From Gemmatimonadaceae bacterium (GTDB lineage Bacteria; Gemmatimonadota; Gemmatimonadetes; Gemmatimonadales; Gemmatimonadaceae), in the NCBI GenBank assembly GCA_036504815.1, contig DASXUN010000015.1, positions 124,001 to 188,000 on the forward strand: a DNA stretch of 64,000 bases. Direction: 5' to 3'. Positions 54,763 to 62,712 of the stretch are shown piece after piece. The translations under genes were made by a program, and so were the position numbers. The notes below the pieces were generated by a model. The model did no database searches and was not told where the DNA came from. It worked only from the letters and a program-made list of their open reading frames with translations. The stretch's first letter is position 1. The number at the start of each line of letters is the position of its first letter.

Positions 54763-55788
54763 GTGAAAGCGCTCGTCAAAGAATCCCCCACGGCGGGATT
54801 TGTCCTCAAGGATGTCCCGGTTCCCTCCATCCGCGACAATGAAGTCCTGATCAAGGTTTCGCGTGCCGGCGTCTGCGGCACCGACGTCCACATTCACGAG
54901 TGGGACGACTGGGCGCGCAATCGCTGCAAGCCGCCGTTCACCGTCGGCCACGAGTTCGCCGGCGTCGTGGTGGAAGTCGGCAAGCTCGTCACCGATGTGC
55001 ACCTCAACGACCGCGTGACGGCCGAGGGACACATCGTCTGCGGCCGCTGCCACCTGTGCCGCACGGGAAACTCGCACGTCTGCCCCAACACGAAGATCAT
55101 CGGCGTGGACCGCGACGGATGCTTCGCCGAGTTCATCGCCATGCCGGCCGGCAACGTCTGGCACCTCGATGACAACATCCCCTTCGAGATCGGGGGCATC
55201 CATGACCCGATGGGGAACGCCTTCCACACCGCGCTGACGGCCGAGATTCCCGGCAACACGGTGCTGATCACCGGCTGCGGGCCGATTGGCATCTTCGCCG
55301 TCGGGATCTGCGTCGCGGCCGGCGCCAGCTGCGTGATCGCGAGTGACGTGAATCCGCGGCGGCTGGAACTGGCGCGCGCCATGGGGGCGCACCATGCGGT
55401 GCACCCCGACCAGGTGGCCGCGACGGTCAAGGCAGCGACGGACGGCCTGGGGGTTGACGTCGTGCTGGAGATGGCGGGCGTCCCCGCGGCGGTGCACCAG
55501 GCGTTCAAGGAAGTGCGCGTGGGCGGACGAGTGCAGATGCTCGGCATTCCCGCGAAGCCGATGGAGATGAACCTGGCCACCGAAATCATCTTCAAGGGCG
55601 TCACCGTCTACGGGGTCGTCGGCCGCCGCATGTACGACACCTGGATCCAGATGACGCAGTTCCTGCGTTCCGGGAAGTTCGATCCGACGCCCGTCATTAC
55701 ACACCGGTTTCCGCTCGAACAACACGCTGAAGCGATCCGCGTGATCAAGAGTGGGGAAGCGGGGAAAGTGGTCTTCGAGATTTCCTAG
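54763..55788 (+). CDS. tdh: L-threonine 3-dehydrogenase
   Basis: 341 aa from GTG 54,763, identical in length to the E. coli enzyme. Catalytic zinc ligands (GVCGTDVHIHEWD, GHEFAG), structural zinc (CGRCHLCRTGNSHVC) and NAD-binding GCGPIGIFAVG. Oxidises threonine to 2-amino-3-ketobutyrate, the substrate of the downstream kbl product. Confidence 0.96.
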   Translation: MKALVKESPTAGFVLKDVPVPSIRDNEVLIKVSRAGVCGTDVHIHEWDDWARNRCKPPFTVGHEFAGVVVEVGKLVTDVHLNDRVTAEGHIVCGRCHLCRTGNSHVCPNTKIIGVDRDGCFAEFIAMPAGNVWHLDDNIPFEIGGIHDPMGNAFHTALTAEIPGNTVLITGCGPIGIFAVGICVAAGASCVIASDVNPRRLELARAMGAHHAVHPDQVAATVKAATDGLGVDVVLEMAGVPAAVHQAFKEVRVGGRVQMLGIPAKPMEMNLATEIIFKGVTVYGVVGRRMYDTWIQMTQFLRSGKFDPTPVITHRFPLEQHAEAIRVIKSGEAGKVVFEIS

Positions 55789-55819
55789 AGAAACAACAGA
55801 GAGACAACAGACAAACAAC
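55787..55819. repeat. Three 11-bp repeats between tdh and kbl
   Basis: AGA(G/C)A(A/G)ACAAC repeated at 55,787-55,797, 55,798-55,808 and 55,809-55,819. They begin in the tdh stop codon and end 30 bp before kbl. Confidence 0.8.
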
Positions 55820-55848
55820 AGTCGCCGTCTCGGACGGCTGAGCATACT

Positions 55849-57057
55849 ATGGCATTGAACACGGGATTTACTGGCTCCATGGAAGGCGCCATCGCGCAGT
55901 TGAAGGCGGATGGCGTCTACAAGCGACTGAACTACCTCGAGTCGCCGCAGGCGGCGCACGTCCGGATGGAAGGGCGCGGCGAGGTGCTGATCCTCTCGTC
56001 CAACAACTATCTCGGACTGTGCGCCGAACCCTCGGTGGTGCAGGCGGGCGTCGACGGCCTGCACGCGTACGGCGCCGGCACGGGGAGCGTGCGCTTCATC
56101 TGCGGCACGTTCGCGGTGCATCGTGAGCTCGAGGCGGCGCTGGCGCGCTTTGTGGGGACGCCCGCCGCGCTGTCGTACGTGAGCTGCTGGAACGCCAACG
56201 AGGGGCTGACGGCAACGATCGCCGAGGAAGGGGACTTTGTCGTGAGCGACGCGCTGAATCATGCGTCGATCATCGACTCCATCCGCCTCGCGAAGACCAT
56301 CACGAAGTGCACCACCGGCGTGTACAAGCACTCCGACCTGGACGACCTCCGCGAGAAGCTGGCGGCCAACAAGGGCGCGCGCCGGCGCATCATCTGGACG
56401 GACGGCGTCTTCTCGATGGAAGGGAGCATCGCGAAGCTCCCCGACATCTTGCAGATCGCCCGGGAGCACGACGCCATCGTGGTGGTGGACGACTCGCACT
56501 CGACGGGCGTGCTGGGCGCCACGGGGCGCGGCACGGCGGAGCATTTCGGCGTGCTGGGCGAAGTGGACGTCATCACGTCGACGCTGGGGAAGGCGCTCGG
56601 CGGCGCGGCGGGCGGCTTCGTGGCGGCGAACGCCGCGTTGTGCGACATGCTCACCCAGCGCTCGCGTCCGCAGCTCTTTTCCAATGCCCTGCCGCCAACC
56701 GTGGCGGCCAGCGCGCTGGCGTCGGTGCAGTTCCTGGAGACGCATCCGGAGCGCGTGCAGAAGCTGCGCGACAACGCGCTGTACTTCCGGCAGGCGATCG
56801 TCGAGGCCGGGTTCAATCCCCTGCCCGGGGACACGCCGATCGTGCCGATCATCATCGGCGAGACGGCGCACGCCATCCGGATGAGCGAGATGCTGCTGGA
56901 CGAGGGGATCTTCGTGACGGGGTTCGGCTTCCCGGTGGTGCCGCACGGGACGGCGCGCCTGCGCTGCCAGATTTCGGCGGCGCACACGAAGGACGACCTG
57001 GATTATGCGGTGCGCGCCATTGCGGGCGTGGCGCGTCGTGTGGGGCTGATGAAGTAA
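55849..57057 (+). CDS. kbl: 2-amino-3-ketobutyrate CoA ligase (glycine C-acetyltransferase)
   Basis: 402 aa. Alpha-oxoamine synthase: SSNNYLGLCAEPSVVQAGVD, VVDDSHSTGVLGATGRGTAE and the PLP lysine in ITSTLGKALGGAAGGF. Splits 2-amino-3-ketobutyrate with CoA to glycine and acetyl-CoA, completing threonine degradation with tdh. Followed by a 10-bp hairpin. Confidence 0.96.
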   Translation: MALNTGFTGSMEGAIAQLKADGVYKRLNYLESPQAAHVRMEGRGEVLILSSNNYLGLCAEPSVVQAGVDGLHAYGAGTGSVRFICGTFAVHRELEAALARFVGTPAALSYVSCWNANEGLTATIAEEGDFVVSDALNHASIIDSIRLAKTITKCTTGVYKHSDLDDLREKLAANKGARRRIIWTDGVFSMEGSIAKLPDILQIAREHDAIVVVDDSHSTGVLGATGRGTAEHFGVLGEVDVITSTLGKALGGAAGGFVAANAALCDMLTQRSRPQLFSNALPPTVAASALASVQFLETHPERVQKLRDNALYFRQAIVEAGFNPLPGDTPIVPIIIGETAHAIRMSEMLLDEGIFVTGFGFPVVPHGTARLRCQISAAHTKDDLDYAVRAIAGVARRVGLMK

Positions 57058-57060
57058 AAG

Positions 57061-57086
57061 CGTCCCGGCGCCGTGACGCCGGGACG
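57061..57086 (+). terminator. Hairpin after kbl
   Basis: CGTCCCGGCG (57,061-57,070) pairs with 57,077-57,086, loop CCGTGA, 3 bp after the kbl stop. No T-tract, so possibly Rho-assisted. Confidence 0.55.
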
Positions 57087-57195
57087 GGACGCATCGTCTT
57101 CATCCGGTACCACTGGCTGCGCCGGGCGCCGAGCGGCAAGTTTTGTCGCGTCGGTGCGCCGGGGGCCGGCGATCCTCCTTTTCGAGGGGTCTAGC

Positions 57196-57858
57196 ATGCG
57201 TACGATCTCACGCCTTGGCCGCGCGTTCACGCTGGCGGCGCTCCTTCCCGCCGCCGCGGCGGCGCAGCAGTCCAGTGCGCCGATCGAGAATTCGTGGTTC
57301 TGGGGGGCCGGCGGCGGGCGAGTCTCGTTCCCGACGTACTTCCACCGCGTCGACGCGCCGGCGATTACGGCGGACTGGCTCATTACCCGGCAGCGGTGGG
57401 CCCTGCAGATCTATGGATCGCAGGCCTACTTCACGGATTCGTCGACGGTGACCGATCCCAACTCGTCGGGCCTGCGGAAGGTCGAGATAACCGACCTGCG
57501 CCGCATCGGCTTCCAGGGGATCGTCTTCCTGCCCAATTGGACGTGGTTCCGGCCATACGCCGGTGTCGGCTACTCGTTCAACTTCGTGAAGCAGGCGACG
57601 CCCATCGGGAGCTTCTTCAACAGCGCGGCGGCGCGTGACTCGGCGCAGACCCGGGTGAACGATGCCAAGGCGATGTCGAAGGCGACGTTCAGCGGCGGCT
57701 TCATGGTCACCTGGCACCGGTTCGCGCCCTACGCGCAGTACACCGTGATGCCGACGAAGGGGACGGGCGACTGGCTGCTCAACGGCGATGGCGCGACCTC
57801 GATTTGGGAGGTCGGCCTGCGGTACAACTTCGGGCCGTCGGTGGAACGGGTTAAATAG
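57196..57858 (+). CDS. Outer-membrane beta-barrel protein
   Basis: 220 aa from ATG 57,196. Signal peptide (RAFTLAALLPAAAAAQQ). Alternating amphipathic strands (RWALQIYGSQAYF, RIGFQGIVFLPNWTWFRPYAGVGYS) and a terminal aromatic strand (WEVGLRYNFG) followed by a short tail. Typical small OmpA/W-like barrel. Ligand unknown. Confidence 0.8.
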   Translation: MRTISRLGRAFTLAALLPAAAAAQQSSAPIENSWFWGAGGGRVSFPTYFHRVDAPAITADWLITRQRWALQIYGSQAYFTDSSTVTDPNSSGLRKVEITDLRRIGFQGIVFLPNWTWFRPYAGVGYSFNFVKQATPIGSFFNSAAARDSAQTRVNDAKAMSKATFSGGFMVTWHRFAPYAQYTVMPTKGTGDWLLNGDGATSIWEVGLRYNFGPSVERVK

Positions 57859-57876
57859 TCCCCGTTCAGGCTGACT

Positions 57877-58009
57877 GATGGCGGATGGCCGAAGGCAGAT
57901 GGCGGATGGCAGATGAGGGCGGGCTCCTAGACGGGGCCCGCCCCTTTTCTGCGTCATCCAGGTCGCTGCCATCGGCCATCAGCCATCAGCCATCAGCCAT
58001 CGGCCATCA
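57877..58009. repeat. Inverted heptamer arrays around a terminator between convergent genes
   Basis: Left arm: six units GATGGC(G/C/A) or variants at 57,877-57,918. Right arm: six units GCCATC(A/G) at 57,968-58,009, the inverse complement. Between them an 8-bp stem GGGCGGGC (57,917-57,924) with 57,936-57,943 and a CTTTTCT tail. The right arm runs into the stop of the glycosylase gene. The whole could fold as one long hairpin. Confidence 0.85.
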
Positions 58010-58666
58010 CCTTCCCGCAACAGATCGCAGCACCCACCGCAGCGGCCACTCCCTGGCCTTGGTGATGCCGATGCGGGGCGTCACTTCGACCTCGGCATCA
58101 GAGACGGGCGTCCCGTGGAGGATGCGCAGCGCGCTGCCCCGCACGAGGTCGGCACCGTGATGCGCGGGGCCGTCGATGCCGAATGCGACGCACAGCTTGC
58201 CTGGCCCGTCGGCGAGCGCATGGTCGGCAATCGTGCCGCCGCGACGCCGACCGCGCCGTCGCGCCCGCATGGCGTCCAATCCGGCGACGGGAAGCGTGCC
58301 GCGAATGAGCACCGCGCTCGGCAAGCCTTCGGCGCGCGTGACCGCGTTCACGCACCAGTACATGCCGTAGATGAAGTAGACGTAGGCCGTACCGGGCGGT
58401 CCGTAAAGCCCCGCGGTGCGCGCGGTGCGACCGACGGCCGCGTGGCAGGCCGGGTCGTGCTCGCCCAGATACGCCTCGGTCTCGCTGATGATGCCGCGGA
58501 CGGTCACGCCGTCGCGGGTGCACTCGAGGACGCGGCCAATCAGGTCGCGGGCCACGACCTCGGTGTCACGCGCGTAGAAGGCGCGCGGGAGTGCGCGCAA
58601 CGAGAGACGCCGCGCCCCGACGTGGGGCGCGGCGTTCTCGGGCGGGCCGGTGCGTGCGCGCCGCAC
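58007..58666 (-). CDS. Alkyladenine (3-methyladenine) DNA glycosylase, AAG family
   Basis: 219 aa from GTG 58,666. AAG fold motifs: ARDLIGRVLECT, GIISETEAYLGEHDPACHA (catalytic Glu), GPPGTAYVYFIYGMYWCVNA and LADGPGKLCVAFGID. Removes alkylated purines. Its stop lies at the edge of the heptamer array. Confidence 0.93.
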   Translation of the reverse strand: MRRARTGPPENAAPHVGARRLSLRALPRAFYARDTEVVARDLIGRVLECTRDGVTVRGIISETEAYLGEHDPACHAAVGRTARTAGLYGPPGTAYVYFIYGMYWCVNAVTRAEGLPSAVLIRGTLPVAGLDAMRARRRGRRRGGTIADHALADGPGKLCVAFGIDGPAHHGADLVRGSALRILHGTPVSDAEVEVTPRIGITKAREWPLRWVLRSVAGR

Positions 58667-58677
58667 GGCGTTGGGGG

Positions 58678-60450
58678 CTAGGCCTTCTTGGCGCGCGGCT
58701 TGCGGGCGCCCTTGGCCTTCGGGGCAGCCTCAGCCGCGGCTGGCTCGGCCTTCGCCTTCAGTTCCGCCTTCAGTTCCGCCTTCGGCTCCGCCTTGGCGAC
58801 AGGCTTCCGCCCACCGCGTCCCTTCTTGGGCGCGGCAGCGGCCGGCGTCTCCGCGGCAACGGCCGCGACCACCGGCTGGGCCGGTGTGTCATCGACGACG
58901 CCGAGGAGGAGGAGCGACGGCGGCACCTTCGCCGCGCGCGCGCCCTTGGCCGGCAGCCCGCGTCCCGCGCCGACACCGCGCGGGGCCGGAGCGGCGGCCG
59001 GAGCGGCCGGCGCGTCGGCCTTGGCCTGCGCCTCCGCCGCGGTCAGTTGATCCGCGACGCTGACAACGCCCTCGACGCGCGAGACTTCGAACGAGTCGCC
59101 GCGGCGGCGCACGTCCACCACCCCTGCATCGTGCGTGTCACGCAGGATGCGCGTGAAGTTCCGATCGCTGAGCGACTCGCTGTCGCGGCCCAGGAACTCA
59201 CGCGCCTTCACCCGCACGGCTTCGGCCATGACCGAGGCGTCGCCCTTGGCAAGCGCCTCGACGGCCCGACGCACGAGCGAGAAGGCCTCGTCGCGGGTCA
59301 GGCGGACGCCAGCGACTCCAACGGTCGCATCGATGGCCGGCGTGGCGTGCTTGCGCTCGTGCCGCGGATGCGGCGCGGCGGGCGCGTGGGCTGGCGTCGC
59401 CGGCGCGCTGACAGGCGCCACACTCGGCGCCGCGACGGCGGCAGCGGCCGGGGCAGCGGTTTCAGCCGTCGCGTCCGGACGCGGCTCACCACCCTTGCTG
59501 TCGCGATCGCGGCCACGGCCGCGACCGCCACGACGGCCGCGACGACCGCGCCCTTCTTCCTCGTCGCGCGACACGACGGCCGCCGGCGCCGCTTCGGCCG
59601 CCTTGGGCGCGTCCTTGCGCGGCATCGACGGCAGCGCCACCTCGAGCTGGCCATTCTCGAGCTTCGTCAGCAGGATCAGCCCCTTGTGCGAGGCCTCCTG
59701 GCAGAAGCGGGAGAACTTCGACATGCCGAGGTTCTTCTCGTCGAAGGTCGGGTCGATTTCCTGCATGACCTGCTTGAGCCGGTCGGAGCGCATGACGTCG
59801 CCGTTCTTCGACATCCGCGTGATCGCCTCGGTGACCAGCTCCCAGGGATCCCACTTCTGCGCGGTGGCCTCATCGCTCGCCTTCACGAGGCCGGCGAGCG
59901 CGTTGTAGCTGTAGTACTCGTCGCAGTTCTGCACGAGCAGGTCGCTCGACGACTCGCGGATGCCGACGCCGATGACGTACTTGCCGTACTCCTTGAGCTT
60001 GAGCACGAGCGACGAGAAGTCGGAGTCGCCGGACAGCAGGATGTACGTGCCGATCTCCGGGCGGGTGAAGACGAGCTCGATGGCATCCACCGCAAGGCGG
60101 ATATCCGTGGCGTTCTTCTTGGACGAGCCATAGGCCGGGGCGAAGATCAGGTCGATGGACGATTCCGACAGCGGCACGATGTACTGCGGATAGCGTCGCC
60201 AGTCGGCGTAGGCGCGCTGGACCGCGACCTTGCCGCTGATGATGTCCGACGAGAGCAGGTTGCGGAGTTCGGTCTGGAGGTCGGACCGGATGCCCATCGT
60301 GACATTGTCAAAGTCGATGAGCAGGGCCGCGTTGGGCGCGGCGTGCGGCGCGGTGAGGCCGGCGGCGGCGTGCGCCGCGGCCTGCGGTCCGCGGTGCAGC
60401 GGAGCGACAGGAGCACGGAGCGGAGCGCCCCGGAGGTGAGGTTTGTGCAT
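58678..60450 (-). CDS. NYN-domain protein with OST-HTH/LOTUS domain and Lys/Ala tail
   Basis: 590 aa from ATG 60,450; the frame stays open far upstream but loses coding look. NYN (PIN-like nuclease) core with ALLIDFDNVTMG near 42-53, NATDIRLAVDAIEL and LLSGDSDFSSLVLKLKEYGK near 137-156. An OST-HTH/LOTUS domain follows (LVTEAITRMSKNGDVMRSDR ... FDEKNLGMSKFSRFCQ). The rest is a long low-complexity part with an Arg/Gly-rich stretch and a C-terminal Ala/Lys/Glu tail. Probable RNA-processing protein. Confidence 0.85.
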   Translation of the reverse strand: MHKPHLRGAPLRAPVAPLHRGPQAAAHAAAGLTAPHAAPNAALLIDFDNVTMGIRSDLQTELRNLLSSDIISGKVAVQRAYADWRRYPQYIVPLSESSIDLIFAPAYGSSKKNATDIRLAVDAIELVFTRPEIGTYILLSGDSDFSSLVLKLKEYGKYVIGVGIRESSSDLLVQNCDEYYSYNALAGLVKASDEATAQKWDPWELVTEAITRMSKNGDVMRSDRLKQVMQEIDPTFDEKNLGMSKFSRFCQEASHKGLILLTKLENGQLEVALPSMPRKDAPKAAEAAPAAVVSRDEEEGRGRRGRRGGRGRGRDRDSKGGEPRPDATAETAAPAAAAVAAPSVAPVSAPATPAHAPAAPHPRHERKHATPAIDATVGVAGVRLTRDEAFSLVRRAVEALAKGDASVMAEAVRVKAREFLGRDSESLSDRNFTRILRDTHDAGVVDVRRRGDSFEVSRVEGVVSVADQLTAAEAQAKADAPAAPAAAPAPRGVGAGRGLPAKGARAAKVPPSLLLLGVVDDTPAQPVVAAVAAETPAAAAPKKGRGGRKPVAKAEPKAELKAELKAKAEPAAAEAAPKAKGARKPRAKKA

Positions 60451-60879
60451 TCCATCTCGCGTTGGCCGGGCACGAAGGCCCGGGGGCGAGCGCGCTTGCG
60501 AGATCCGATGGGATCTGGCGTGGCGCGGCAGGCCCGTGGTTGGTATGCCCCACGGAACTCGACGGGAGCGCCGTTGTGGCGGCTGGCCGTCGAAAATCTG
60601 CGGGTGCGGAAGGAGCCGCGAGCGCGCTCGAACTGGTATGCCGGCGGTGCCGGAAGACGCGGGGAGCGCGGACGCTGGGTGGCTCCGAAGACACGGGCGA
60701 AGCTGGTGATCAGCGATCATCGGCAACGTCCGGGACTTCTGGTTGAGGAATGTAACCTGATTGGGGGTCTGGCGGCACCCTTCGCCATCACCCTGGTGGC
60801 CGCAACCCCGCGCCGGTAGCAAGTTTCCGGGGGCCGTGTCTAAACGAAACTCCCCCGGATTCTCCCCGTACCTACTCCT
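60451..60879. other. Intergenic region without recognised gene
   Basis: 429 bp between the divergent NYN-LOTUS and sensor kinase genes. Open frames exist on both strands but their residues are Arg/Gly/Pro-rich and look non-coding. TGGTATGCC occurs twice (near 60,542 and 60,634). Promoters for both genes should lie here; no clear boxes recognised. Confidence 0.5.
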
Positions 60880-62073
60880 GTGGCTCTCGGCTTCCGTGCG
60901 CGACTCTTCGTGATCCTGGCGCTTTTCGCGCTGGTGCCGTCGGTCGTACTGACGGCGGCATGGGGCGGGGCCACGATGCGCGTGCTGCCGCGCATGAGCG
61001 GGGCGGCGGCGTGGGACAGCGCGGCCGCTTCCGGCTCCAGCGCGGTACAACTGGCCTTGCAGACCCCCGGATCGGCCGAGGCGCGGGCGGCGCTGGAGCG
61101 GCACCAGCTGGAACTCTCGAGCTCGGTCATTCAGGCCCGGCGCTTTGAGTACCTGGCGCGCCAGACCGGGCCGGCGTTGCTGGCGATCGGACTCATGCTG
61201 CTGGCGTTGCTCACCTATCTCGCGTCGCGCGGGGCCGGTCATCTGAGCCGGCAACTGAGCCGGCCGCTCGACGAACTCGTCGGCTGGACGGAACGAATCG
61301 CGCATGGAGAACCGCTGCCGGCGCACGGGGGACAGCGCGGCGCGCCGGAGTTCGGGGTGCTGCGCGACCGGATGCGCGAGATGGCTGACGAACTGCAGCG
61401 CGGACGGGCGGCGGCGATTGCGGCAGAGCGCCTCGAGGCCTTCCGCGAGTCGGCGCGCCAGGTGGCGCACGAACTGAAGAACCCGCTCACGCCCATCCGA
61501 TTCGCGATCGCTCGCCTGCGGCGCGACGCGCCCGCGGAACTCCAGGAAACGCTCGATGTCCTTTCGACCGAGAGCGAGCGGCTGGAGGCGATGGCGCGGA
61601 GCTTCAGCCAGTTCGGCCGCTTGCCCGAAGGCCCGATGGCGGCGCTCGACCTCGGCGACATTGCGCGTGAGGCGGCGCGGACCAGCGTGCCGGAGTCGAT
61701 GACGCTCGCCATCGAAACCGAGGAGCGCCTGCCGCTCGTACAGGGGCAGCACGATGCCCTGCACCGCGCGTTCGCCAACGTGCTGCTGAATGCGGTGGAG
61801 GCCAGCAACGCGTCGGGCCGGCTGGACGTGCGGGTCGGGCGGCGGGGCGCGCAGGTGGTGGCCGCGGTGCGCGATCACGGGTGTGGCATCGCGTCGGAGC
61901 GCCTGCCGCGCATCTGGGACCCGTACATGACGGACAAGACGGCGGGCACCGGACTGGGGCTGGCGATCGTGAAGCAGACAGTAATGGCGCACGGCGGACA
62001 CGTGGAAGCCGACAGCGCCATTGGCGAAGGAACCGAAATCCGCATGGTCTTCCCGGCCATGGGTGAACCCTGA
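60880..62073 (+). CDS. Membrane sensor histidine kinase
   Basis: 397 aa from GTG 60,880. Two membrane helices (LFVILALFALVPSVVLTAAW and GPALLAIGLMLLALLTYLAS) flank a short periplasmic loop. A HAMP-like segment (SRQLSRPLDELVGWTERIA) leads to the H-box (SARQVAHELKNPLTPIRFAI), N-box (NVLLNAVEASN), G1 (DHGCGI) and G2 (TGLGLAIV). NtrB/NtrY-like, matching the sigma-54 response regulator downstream. Confidence 0.93.
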   Translation: MALGFRARLFVILALFALVPSVVLTAAWGGATMRVLPRMSGAAAWDSAAASGSSAVQLALQTPGSAEARAALERHQLELSSSVIQARRFEYLARQTGPALLAIGLMLLALLTYLASRGAGHLSRQLSRPLDELVGWTERIAHGEPLPAHGGQRGAPEFGVLRDRMREMADELQRGRAAAIAAERLEAFRESARQVAHELKNPLTPIRFAIARLRRDAPAELQETLDVLSTESERLEAMARSFSQFGRLPEGPMAALDLGDIAREAARTSVPESMTLAIETEERLPLVQGQHDALHRAFANVLLNAVEASNASGRLDVRVGRRGAQVVAAVRDHGCGIASERLPRIWDPYMTDKTAGTGLGLAIVKQTVMAHGGHVEADSAIGEGTEIRMVFPAMGEP

Positions 62074-62088
62074 GGAAGGAGCAGCCAC

Positions 62089-62361
62089 ATGGGACCCGAT
62101 ATCATTGTGCCCATCTCGGGAATGATCATGATCGTCGCGCTGGCCATCGGCATTCCGCTGGTGCGCGCGAAGATTCGCCGTGAAGAACGCGGCATCTTCC
62201 CGGCCGCCGACGCGCAAGCGGCCCAGCGGCTGGCGCGCATCGAGGCCGCCGTGGAATCGATCGCCATCGAGGTGGAGCGGATATCCGAGGCGCAGCGCTT
62301 CACCACCAAGCTGCTAGCGGAGCGGACCCCGGCGCCGAACCCCGTGGAGCCGGCCCGATGA
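62089..62361 (+). CDS. Small membrane protein, first of a paralogous pair
   Basis: 90 aa. One N-terminal membrane helix (VPISGMIMIVALAIGIPLV), then a helix RLARIEAAVESIAIEVERIS closely matching the end of the next protein. GGAAGGAG lies upstream. Overlaps the next start by 4 nt. Within a two-component operon; it may modulate the kinase (inferred). Confidence 0.75.
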   Translation: MGPDIIVPISGMIMIVALAIGIPLVRAKIRREERGIFPAADAQAAQRLARIEAAVESIAIEVERISEAQRFTTKLLAERTPAPNPVEPAR

Positions 62362-62705
62362 TGCCTGCGATCGCATTCGCGGAACTCGTGCCGATGGCGA
62401 CGCACGGCGCGCCGGAGGTGCACCTGGCGATGATCCAGCCGGGAGAGGTGATGGTGGCGGCCATCGTCTTCGGCACGATGGGGACGGTGCTGTACCCGCT
62501 GGCGCGCGCGCTCGCGCGGCGGCTCGAGGGCGGCCGGCCGGGCGTCCCCCTCGGCCTGCAGGGCGTGGAGGACCGGCTCGATCGCATCGAGCGCGCGGTC
62601 GAGTCGATCGCGCTGGAAGTCGAGCGGGTGTCGGAGGGGCAGCGCTTCGTCACCAAGCTGCTCGCCGAGAAGGCCCCGATGCGAATCCCTCCCTCCGACG
62701 CGTGA
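62358..62705 (+). CDS. Small membrane protein, second of a paralogous pair
   Basis: 115 aa. Membrane helix (VMVAAIVFGTMGTVLYPLAR) and the coiled-coil RLDRIERAVESIALEVERVS-EGQRF that matches the upstream gene's RLARIEAAVESIAIEVERIS-EAQRF. Overlapping start and stop (ATGA). The pair seems to come from an ancient tandem duplication. Confidence 0.75.
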   Translation: MMPAIAFAELVPMATHGAPEVHLAMIQPGEVMVAAIVFGTMGTVLYPLARALARRLEGGRPGVPLGLQGVEDRLDRIERAVESIALEVERVSEGQRFVTKLLAEKAPMRIPPSDA

Positions 62706-62712
62706 GCGACGC

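Noticed and set aside
58591..60819. 742-codon plus-strand frame over the NYN-LOTUS gene
   Set aside because: Arg/Gly/Leu-rich shadow of the minus-strand gene with clear NYN and LOTUS domains.
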